In this document: in pieces, positions 46,828 through 56,125 of the stretch | Layout of the letters: each line of letters starts with the position of its first letter | Numbering within the stretch: the stretch's first letter is position 1 | Assembly: GCA_003971905.1 (NCBI GenBank) | Contig: RSEE01000093.1 | Span: 124,001 to 188,000 of the forward strand | Length of the DNA: 64,000 nucleotides | From: Moniliella sp. 'wahieum' | Taxonomy: Eukaryota; Basidiomycota; Moniliellomycetes; Moniliellales; Moniliellaceae | Reading direction: 5' to 3' | Program-made: the position numbers and the translations under genes | The notes under the pieces: generated by a model | What the model saw: only the letters and a program-made list of their open reading frames with translations | Told to the model about the DNA's origin: nothing | The model's database searches: none

Positions 46828-47757
46828 TGGCCGGCTCGTTGCCCTGCTACCCTCCCAATCCGCTCGCCTCGCAGCAGCCCACCGCCCCCCCCACAGTGTC
46901 CACCCGCCGCCCTCGGCGCTCCGCAATCAGTATGCCTACCCCAACAGCACGGCGCCCAGGGCGAGGGCGAGTACGACGAGCCCACTGATGAGAGCGCCGC
47001 CGTTACTGCCCACCTGGAGAACTGGGCCGAGGCAGAGCACAAGCGTCGCAAATCTGTCCGCCAGGCCCGCCGCGCTGAGGCCATCGAGGACGTTACCCAC
47101 TTTGGACCCATGCGGCGCATGTCCAGTCGCCGCCGTAAGGAGGAACCCCGTACCGTTGAACTTCAACAGCCAGGTGGGCCGAGTGATACCTCTTCCAACA
47201 CACATGCCGCTCCTCCAGGTCCGCCTTTGGCTCCTGAACAAGAAGCTCTACCTACTGCATATCCTATGAATCCCCGTTGGAACGGGGGGGCGGCGGCTTC
47301 GACCCTTCCCCCTTCCCCCTTAAGTGGCCGTCCCGAGGCCTTCACGCCCCCTCCTCCCCCTAGCTCTACGGCGGGAAGCGTGCGAATGGGTCGGCATCGC
47401 GAGATGGACATGACGCGCAGGGCGCTACGCAACCGCCCTGGCTCCAACCTTGGTCCCAATGGCGGCTCCCCGGTCCCGACCGAGGGATACAAGGCCCAGC
47501 CGACGGCCAAGCGTCCGATCGTCACTGCTGGTCCTGCGCCCGTACGGGCCATGTGGGCCAAGGAGGCGGCCATGTCACCTTCCAACGAGTCCGAGCTCAC
47601 TCCTCTCGAGGAGACGCACAAGGAAGAAAACACGGAAGAGGCTGCCCAAGATGGCAAGCGCAAGAAGCGCGGCTTTTGGCTCACCGACCTGCTCTGCTGC
47701 AATTTTGGCTCGGCTCCGGACGATGAGCAGGCGGCCAAGACAAATCCCAACGAGTAG
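46828..47757 (+). CDS. Hypothetical basic protein with C-terminal cysteine pair
   Basis: No family recognised. The ATG at 46828 gives MAGSLPCYPPNPLASQQPTA. Near 46945 the frame shifts by one base and the main frame then stays open for 260 codons to the stop at 47755-47757. Features: an acidic-basic helix-like block AVTAHLENWAEAEHKRRKSV then RQARRAEAIEDVTHFGPMRR, a Pro-rich middle, SSTAGSVRMGRHREMDMTRR, an acidic Lys-rich region ELTPLEETHKEENTEEAAQD and the end KKRGFWLTDLLCCNFGSAPD. The WLTDLLCCNFG motif, basic residues then adjacent cysteines near the C-terminus, resembles a palmitoylation-type membrane tether. The long clean frame and non-repetitive ends argue for a real gene. Confidence 0.6.
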   Translation, partial: WPARCPATLPIRSPRSSPPPPPQCPPAALGAPQSVCLPQQHGAQGEGEYDEPTDESAAVTAHLENWAEAEHKRRKSVRQARRAEAIEDVTHFGPMRRMSSRRRKEEPRTVELQQPGGPSDTSSNTHAAPPGPPLAPEQEALPTAYPMNPRWNGGAAASTLPPSPLSGRPEAFTPPPPPSSTAGSVRMGRHREMDMTRRALRNRPGSNLGPNGGSPVPTEGYKAQPTAKRPIVTAGPAPVRAMWAKEAAMSPSNESELTPLEETHKEENTEEAAQDGKRKKRGFWLTDLLCCNFGSAPDDEQAAKTNPNE

Positions 47758-49502
47758 CGAACCAGCAGATGCAAAGTACCTTCGGATGAGTAGGGCTTGC
47801 TACAACCACACCCTCAATCTCAACCTCCTTATTCGTTCCTTCGTCTCTGCCCCTCTGCTCTCTCGTACTGGCCTCGTTTCACCTTACGTATCTCCCCTCC
47901 ACCTCATCTATCTTTTTCTCAACCTTAAGCCCACCGCCTTCCTCATCCACGCCCACCCTGCCTTTCTCCTCTTACCCTGCCTTTTCAGGCCTTCTACTCA
48001 AATTGTAGGGGGACAACTAGCCATACACGGTCGGCCTACTTTGCCCCCCCCCCCCAAGGACATTTTTTGCGTTGATGCTGGTCAATGCCACCTCTTCTTG
48101 CTTTGTACCATATCGGGTCTGTTTTCTGCTGTGCCATCGTTCGCGTCATCTCTTGGGCACCCATTTCAGTCTTCGCCATAGAGTAGCAGCAGTGGGGCTG
48201 GCGCCTTCAACATTATCGAGCGCTTTCCTTTTTTTGAGCGCGTGTGGCCACGACGGGCGCATCCGAACCGGGGTTGGTCTAGCATCCCGAAAGCTACTGG
48301 CTACTCTCCTCGCGAACGCAAGTTGACCTAAGAAGGGGGAGATGCAGTACATGCAGAATGAATTGAATGACAAAGAGGATGGATAAAGTGTGCACCAAGG
48401 TATTGCGCCCTCGCTCATTGACGCCAAGCACAAAGGCTGGACAAGCTCGCGGACCGCACCCAAACCACCGGCATCGTCCCAAGACTCTTGGGTCTCTGGC
48501 CAGCATGACGACCGGCAACAGTCATGGATGAGCGCAGACGCCCGAAAGCGAAAGGCCGATATGATGAAGCGGTGCTTTTTGGAAGGCCAGGTTCCGCGTC
48601 CTTGGACGCTAAGCGTTAAGAAGAAAAGAACCCCGCCGCCACCCCGCTGGCCCCCTTTTATAGTCGACCGGCCGATTTCCTTCCTTGCTTCTTTTCAAGT
48701 TTCAGTGTCAAATTTCAAAGTACAGGGAAATGTGGCGGCATCGACCAACATTTAATTCCGCTCACGGGGTCTGAGATCTGACGGATGAGTCACCGGCCAG
48801 GTGAGGCACCATTTCCGCCCCCCTATATGCTTTTGCACCGAACCAATCTAACGCGTTGGATCTAGGACCGCTGACTTGCTCAGTACACTCATTCTGAGCG
48901 GCTCAGGGGCGGGACTGGTGGCGGCCGCTCGTGGTGCGACGGAGTGGCATGCACAGTCTCCCTCTCCCAACCGATCGCAGCCAATAGTAGTCTCGTGAGT
49001 TGGTCGTGTGACGACCAGGTTGATGCAGTAGATGATGATCGAGGGGATGATGACGCCGAGGCGGTGGCCTTGTTAGCGATTATCGATCGAATCCTTCAAG
49101 CTTCAAGCTTCAGTGCTTCAGCTGCAGCGGCCCAACAGCAGAGAGGTCCCAAGCCAAAGTCCAGCAGGCACCTCACGCTCCGAGCTGCTCGAGCGAGCTC
49201 CCGAGCTCTTGTGGCATGTGGTACCAGCCAACGTTCAAGTTGGACGTCGCGTTCAACTGAACTTTCGTCCGCGCCAGCCTCCCCACGTCAATTAATTACA
49301 CAGGCGGCTATAAAACACAACACATCGGTGACGGGATGGGTGACTGGCGGTGGCGATGCATGACCGGGTCGCGTGCAATGTGCTGTCCGAAGCGCTAAGC
49401 TAGCGCTAAGCGCCCATCACTGCATCACGCTGCACAGTAGAGCACACCCGAACACACTCGGCCGCCCCACCATCACCCCCATCACCCCTCGCCTTGTTGG
49501 CC
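47758..49502. other. Intergenic region, no supported gene
   Basis: 1.7 kb between two plus-strand genes. A C12 run lies at 48044-48055 and a CTTCAAG tandem at about 49097-49120 beside ATTATCGATCGAAT. Some frames reach 100-140 codons but show no domain, splice support or composition shift. A non-coding transcript cannot be excluded. Confidence 0.4.
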
Positions 49503-52500
49503 ATGCCCGGCGACGCCGCCATGCTTCCGCATGCTCCGCACACGCCCGACACACGCGCTGCTGCCGCTGCCAGGTGCCTCCGCCATGAGCCCCAGCCCCA
49601 GCCCCAGCCCCAACCCCAACCCCACCCCAGCGAGCCTCCGCCAGCCACCCTCCTGTACCCCACCCTCGAGACTTTTTTACGCTTCCCTTTGCCCTCCATC
49701 TTTGCCCGCCCCCGACGCTCTCCTATCGCATTGACCGTCGTCCACGCCGTGCGACGGCTCCCCGCATGCCCTCCTTTCCCTCCTCCGCCATCCCTGCCTC
49801 CCAACCCCATCGCCGTCTTCAAGCACTCCGTCCGAAGGCACACCCAACGCGCACGCACGATCACCAGGACCAGTACACCAGCGTCTTTCCTCAGGATCTG
49901 AGGATGAGCCCGATGCTGCTGATCCGTCCTTAGCACTTCACTCTCGCACTCGTGCCCCCTTCCCCTCGGTCGAGCCTGGGGCCCCGCTGGAGCATCTTGG
50001 CCGGTTTGGTCTGAACATGCTCCCCATGGGCTTGACACTATCAGCCTCTTGCTTCAACATACAGATGCTTACCCGGCCATCTATGCGTTGGCAAGAGCTA
50101 TTCGACTGCTTGACCGAGCATCACGGTCGCATGGCCCATCAGCCACTGCTGCTTTAGAGACAATGGACCCAGCTGACGAAACCCCATGCCCACGATGCGT
50201 CTTTTGCCGCCCTACGAGCCTTTTTGACACCCGTTTGGACTCGGACGGGAACCTTATTACGCCTGCTCACCCGGGTGTTCAGACTTCTGGGACGGAGGCG
50301 GGGGGAGGAGGTGGACGTTGGGATATACCCCTCGTCGACGACGCGTCCCACGGATCCATCACAAAGCGCCCTTGGCCCCACCCCATTTGGCACTCAAGCA
50401 CATTTGTCCATGTGATTGAAGCAAAGGGTCGGCGCACAGCACAGTAATTCGTTTCCCCATCCGCCTTGATCTGCACAATGTCGGGTTAGCCCCCACCCCC
50501 GCTGCGGTGCGTGCTGCTCGCCAACGCCCAGGCCGGGATGCCCGCTCACCTCCTGGGAGAGGCAGGGGACGATACCAGCCCGGTGCCTGGGAAATCACTC
50601 CTACCGCTATGTCTGATTCAATACCGGAGGATGCTGTATGCTCGCCGTCGCAGCTGGATCTGCGACCACATCGGTCGCCCTTGCCGCCGCTGGCCACCTC
50701 GCCTGTTGCTCCTTTTGATTCGAATCCGCCAATCTCTCCCACGGACATGCGCGGATTATCCGGTATGCCTGCTTGGGGCCTGGCTCCTGACGCAACTCCT
50801 CAAGAGAGTGGCCTTGTCCGTGGATCTGCCCCCCTTTCCAGGGAGGTCGAGAAACCTGTTCGTCGCCAATCGTCTTTTACGACAATTGCCAGTGGTGGAA
50901 GTGGTGGCAGTGCGGGTCTGTTGCCCTCGGCCATGAACCCGACTTCGCCGCCGCCGGGGCTGGCACCAAGGAGCGTCGTCCCTCTTTCTTCCAGCGTGTG
51001 TTGGACATTGGATTGCGGCACAAGACACGTAGTTCAAGTTTTGTAACCGGCCGCCCCTCCCCGCTCGAGGGCTCCGTTCGTCGTCGCGGCTCGGTCCCAG
51101 TCCAAGTTCATGTCAATTCCGAGCCAGGCTTGGGCAGCCCATGGGAGAAGCCTAGTGCAGTCAACGATTTGGCAGGCTCGGTTCCTGATACGGCGTACAC
51201 CGATGTTTGGTCGGGTGGGGCGGCCGAGTGGGATGAAGCTGGGGCAAGTGTACTTTCCGATGCGACGGCGGCGGACGATGCGCCGTTTGCAGAAGGGGAT
51301 AACCTTCTTTCCCTCCTTCGCCAGGCAGCTGCCGCTGCTCATACGCTTCTCACGCCCACAACTCTAGGAGAGACACCCGCTACACCGGAAGAGGGGAGAG
51401 GAGATGATGCCGCACGGGACTTGCTGGCCAAGCTGGCAGACGACCGGTGGCTTGAAGGCCCTCTGGATCCAAATCCCGTTGTTGTTGCTGGGGCGTTGGG
51501 TCTGGGGTTGGGGGGGAGGGCGTGATGAACCTTTGCTATGGCCCTGGGAGCCGAGCCGACTTTATGGGTGACTTTGTCGCTCTGGGTCGGGCGGCCGCCA
51601 TCCATCGGGCTGTGGAGGAGGATCACGCGAAAATTATCGCCTGGGCCCGCACCTTGCCTGCGCCACCTCCGCTCGACGAAACGTATGCGCCTGCCCCGGA
51701 TATCTTGCCCGACCCTCCCCCTCCCGAGGATACCGATTGGGAGACCATGTCGATTGACGCGTTGTACCGTGACATTGACCGACTCGATCCCGAGACACGT
51801 ATGGCGACTCGCAAGGGCAATCCTGCTTCACACACGACAGCGGGAGGGGACGACGAAGGCCCTCGAAGCTGGCTCAAAAAGATTCGGGAACGCGTCCACA
51901 CGCACGACCCGGGGGGGACGAAACCTCTAGCACCTCATCCCATCCTACCGGAACAGAGGGCCAACCCGGCCTGACACGGTCTGTCTTGGAGGCTCATGAC
52001 GCTGCCTATGCCAAAGCGGAAGCTGTTGCTCAAGCTACTGAGCAAACGACACGCACTTGGAATGATTGGATGGGCCTCTTCCAATCTCTGGCTGGTTGGG
52101 TAGAGGAGTATGAACGGGTCCGGGTCCAAGCTGGTTTGGCTCCCGAGCTTCTTCCCAGCCGGGAGAACCTGACACCGAGTACCGAGACGCCCCTCGCCAG
52201 CCCCATTGCTGCCCTCCCCTCGGCGCCGGGCGGGGAAGGCATGGCGTCCTCCGTCCCGGCAGCTCCTGTTGTGGCGCCGGTTGAGTTGGATACCAACGTC
52301 TATCTTCCCCTCGGCATCCTCCATGACATCACTGATCCCTCCAATGCGTTCCGTCGACGACCTGGCATGCCAGATCATTCCGTTTGGGCACGGGATCAGT
52401 TGACTGCTAAACATATTTCCACTCCCCTCAGTACGTTCCAACCCTTCCCCCCACCCCCTTCTGCTCCCACATTCACCTGCTAACACGGGCGCTCACAGGC

Positions 52501-53223
52501 TTGCTTACCAAGAGCTTGGAGCACCAAACCATGCAACTCACGAGCGGCACCTGGACCGCTCGCTCTGGGTGGGAACTTGAATATTTAGACATGTGTGTCT
52601 TCCACAACCCTGTGGTCGCGCATCGGTTTCCTGGCCCACCAGCTGCCGCCGTTCGGGCCGGACAAGCATTTTGTCCTCCCGATGCACCTCCAGCGCCTAT
52701 CGTTCAGCCCACTCATGCCTCCAAAGCCCAGCATAGCACGCACCATCTCGTCTCGCCTCTCCACCTTGCCACCCATCCCCATTCCGCCGGTGGCACGTCC
52801 CACATGGCTGACGCAGGCAGTGAATCGGGCATCGCCGATGCACGTTCTTCCCTCGCTCGGACTGAGGATCGAAGTTCCTCGGCTGGGCCGAGTGGGGTGG
52901 ATGGGGATGGGGATGGGTCTGGGGACCCAGCTGACCTGGATGCGGATACCCCGCCGGACTCGGCGGCAGCTGCCAGGGCCCGGGCCAACCTATGTCCCAT
53001 GCCGACGCCTGAGGGTGTGTGGACTTCGCGCTCGTGGCGGGTCTGGCTGGCTGGTGTGCACGAGGGCCAGATTTTGGTCCCGGCGGTGGCGTGGCAAGCG
53101 TGGTGGACCCTGATCGCCATCTTGAATGGAGCGGATCGGTCCGGTCGGTCGTACGATTTACAGGTCAAGTCGTTGGAGGAACCGTTTGCGGCGTTGACTG
53201 ATCCTAACAGCGTATATATCTAA
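49503..53223 (+). CDS. Large unrecognised protein, frame-broken
   Basis: No family recognised. Coding-like sequence in shifting frames runs from a Pro-rich start (ATG 49503, MPGDAAMLPHAPHTPDTRAA) to YDLQVKSLEEPFAALTDPNS and the stop at 53221-53223. Distinct segments: FPIRLDLHNVGLAPTPAAVR; PVRRQSSFTTIASGG; RRPSFFQRVLDIGLRHKTRS; DNLLSLLRQAAAAAHTLLTP; FVALGRAAAIHRAVEEDHAK with IIAWARTLP; WETMSIDALYRDIDRLDPET; WNDWMGLFQSLAGWVEEYER; YLPLGILHDITDPSNAFRRR; HSVWARDQLTAKHISTPLS; and WELEYLDMCVFHNPVVAHRF. An intron at 52431-52498 (68 nt, branch GCTAAC) joins STPLS to LLTKSLEHQT in frame. Basic-Ser segments like VRRQSSF suggest phosphorylation sites. It may be one gene of about 1,200 codons or two. Confidence 0.5.
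49588..49626 (+). repeat. (CCCCAG/CCCCAA)n microsatellite
   Basis: Six hexamer units, first CCCCAG and then CCCCAA, encode a Pro-Gln/Pro-Asn repeat or a Gln-Pro run depending on frame near the presumed N-terminus of the large unrecognised protein. Confidence 0.75.
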
Positions 53224-54030
53224 CTCGAGCATCTACGCGCTAAGCTCGAAGCGCTAAGCTCGAAGCACTAAGCTCGAAACTCTACCCCCCTTCCTTTTCT
53301 CTTTGGTTCTTGTATATCCACCCTATCTTTATGTGTTCAATGTAGATACACATTGTTCCCCTCTTCATCGCCACTGTACTCACACCCGCTGTTGCACTCT
53401 CATCCTTGCTCTGGGAACCGGCGAGGAACCGTGCCTGTGCTCGTAGGTCGCCGGTGATCGATATGATTATGGTCACTCCCACTCCCCACTTGATCGCTTT
53501 TCCCTGTGACATGTGAGGTGTGGTGAGGTGTGTAACATGCGAGGCCTCATGAGGTCAGGCCCCGGTCAGGCTCCGGCCCTCAGGGGCCATCTGATTGCGG
53601 CCAGTTGGCCACCGCGCATCAATCTGAGGCTGAGATGACAGTAGCTTGACGGTGTGCCAACAAAAGTTTCAACGTCACAAGTGCAGCGAACCACCTTGAG
53701 GGATGCGTTGAGCATGCCCGGATGACCGGCTGGGTCTGCTCATCCACGCCGGGATCGCTCAAGGCGATGTGTGATGTTGTTGCTCAGGAGCGGGCGACAA
53801 GCGAAAGGACGCCAACGGGGGCTGTCGACGGAAGAGGGACACGGACAATGGACAAGCGATGGACCCGCGATTGGGGCGCCGAACGGTGGGCGCGGCAGAG
53901 GGGCTGTGCTGCTGCCCCTGGCGGGGCTAGGGTTGTGCTCGCGCGCTGGGCGCTGGCTCCACTTCCAGTATACGACGGACAGCCGATCGATCATGATCGG
54001 CTCTGCTCTGCCACCGCCATCGCCACCGCC
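53224..54030. other. Intergenic region, TPD3 promoter
   Basis: Starts with three copies of GCTAAGCTCGAA (53237-53279). GTGAGGTGTGGTGAGGTGTG and GC-rich short inverted repeats lie at about 53510-53600. An open frame runs into TPD3 from 53722 but has no homology upstream of its ATG. Confidence 0.5.
53237..53279. repeat. GCTAAGCTCGAAGC tandem repeat
   Basis: Three 14-base units with one variant (GCACTAAGCTCGAA) directly after the stop of the upstream gene. Confidence 0.8.
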
Positions 54031-55940
54031 ATGGACACCGACGAGCAGCTGTATCCCATTGCCGTGCTCATTGACGAGCTCAAGAGTGAGGACCTGGCGC
54101 TGCGCCTCAACGCCATCCAGCATATCGGCACTATTGCCCTCGCTCTTGGCCCCAAGCGCACCCGCGACGAGCTGCTCCCCTTTCTCCAAGAGAGTCTCGA
54201 TGACGAAGATCCTGTTCTCCTCGCCCTAGCCGAGGAACTAAGCGTGCCTTTTGTCGACTACATTGGCGGTGCCGAGCATGCCCACCTGCTCTTCCCCATC
54301 CTCGAAAGCCTAGCTGGTGTGGAAGATGCGCCTGTGCGCGAAAGAGCGGCCGAGTCAATGGCGCAGCTGGTCCGCATTCTCAATCTGGAGCAGCTCGAGC
54401 ACTTCTACCTCCCCTTGGTCCTCAACCTCGCATCGAACGACTGGCTTGCCTCGCGCACCACTTCCACTGCCCTCATCCCCCCGGCATACCCGCTCCTAGG
54501 CCCGGAAGGACAGGCCCAGTTGCGCAAAGCGTTTGAGAAACTTTGCAACGACGACACGCCCATGGTGCGCCGTGCTGCGTCCCGTGACTTGATTGTACGC
54601 ATCTCCTCCTTGGCCTTTTTGCTTGTTTTTTCCTCCTCTTGTTCTGGGAAACTCGAGCTTTCCCCAGGACCCTCCTCGCTGCCGGCGTGACCCGAGGTGT
54701 GAGCTGACTGGTGCCACTTCGTTAGGGCCTGACCAAGGTAATGAACAAGCAAGAGGTTCTAACCGAAGCACTTCCGCTTTGCCGTCGCTTACTGCGCGAC
54801 GACCAGGACAGTGTCCGGTTGTTGACTCCAGAAAATGTCGTGGCTATCGCCGAGGCTCTCCCGAAAGAGGACGCCACGGCAGAACTCTTGCCCTCGGTTC
54901 GCGCCCTGGTGAGCGACAAGAGTTGGCGTGTGCGCTACGTGGCGGCAGACCAGCTGGTCAAGCTGAGCAAAGCCATGGTACCAGAGATGGTCCATACCGA
55001 ACTGGTGCAAGCGTTTGTGCGTTTGTTGCAGGACAGTGAGGCCGAAGTGCGCAACTCGGCTACGACTCAAATTCCGGGGATGGTGGAACTGTTGGAGCCA
55101 AGGATGGTGCTGGCTCGGATTGTGCCTCTGGTGCACGAGCTGGCGGGGGACGCTTCGGCGCCGTTGCGTACCACGCTGGCTCTCCAGGTCGCCGCGTTGG
55201 CCCCCAAGTTGGGCAAGGAAGGGACGATCGAGCACTTGTTGCCCGTCTTTCTTGCGCTGCTCAAGGACGATGACGCGCAAGTTCGGCTCAACGTCATTTC
55301 CAAATTGGAAGAGGTGAACGAGGTGATCGGGGTGGAGCTCTTGTCCCAATCTCTCTTGCCGGCGATTGTGGAGCTGGCAGAGGACAAGCAGTGGCGTGTG
55401 CGCCAGACGATCATCGAGTACATCCCTCTCCTCGCCAAGCAACTGGGCATGGCCTTTTTTGACGACCAGCTCGCCGCGCTCTGCATGAGCTGGCTCGCGG
55501 ACGCTGTCTTTTCCGTTCGGGAAGCTGCGACGATCAACCTGTGCAGACTGACGGAGGTGTTTGGGGTGCCTTGGTCCCAACGTACGATCCTGCCTGAAGT
55601 TATTAAGCTGGCGCAGCACCCGAACTACCTCTCCCGCCTCACCACCCTCTTTGCACTGTCGGCCATGGCAGAGGCGCTGGACAAAGCCACTCTGGCAGAA
55701 ACTGTCCTACCCACCGTGATGCAGCTGGCACACGACCCTATCCCCAACATCCGGTTCAATGTGGCCCAAACGCTTCAGCGCCTCGCTCTCCTTCTCCTTT
55801 CCGAGCCCGACCCGCAAGCAGAGGCAGTCAAACGGTTGGTCCCGACGCTGACGACGCTTAAGGACGACAAGGATGCAGACGTGCGTTTCTTTGCCCAAAG
55901 GGCCCTCGAGGCTTTGCCGGGTACGGTACTGGAAGGGTGA
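54031..55940 (+). CDS. TPD3: PP2A scaffold (A/PR65) subunit
   Basis: The HEAT-repeat scaffold that holds the catalytic and regulatory subunits of protein phosphatase 2A. The ATG at 54031 gives MDTDEQLYPIAVLIDELKSE. Repeats follow as paired helices across the whole protein, e.g. LRLNAIQHIGTIALALGPKR, VRERAAESMAQLVRIL, DDQDSVRLLTPENVVAIAEA, DKSWRVRYVAADQLVKLSKA, DKQWRVRQTIIEYIPLLAKQ and DAVFSVREAATINLCRLTEV. The ending DKDADVRFFAQRALEALPGT with stop 55938-55940 is typical. The length of about 590 residues equals the family norm. One intron at 54595-54725 (131 nt, branch GCTGAC) is exact. Unlike most genes in this window, no frame jump is needed. The kinase gene converges on its 3' end. Confidence 0.97.
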
Positions 55941-56125
55941 CAATGTCAAGGTAGATTGCAATTGCTTGGTACAAATGCGAATGTAGGGGAATGATGCGGG
56001 TCTGGTAGAGGGTAGAGGGGGAGAGGGACAGATGAGATGATGATGAGATGAGATGAGATGCAACGAAAAGAGGATTGGGATAATGACAGGAGGCAAAAAA
56101 AGAGCGGAGTAGAGCAGAAATTAGC

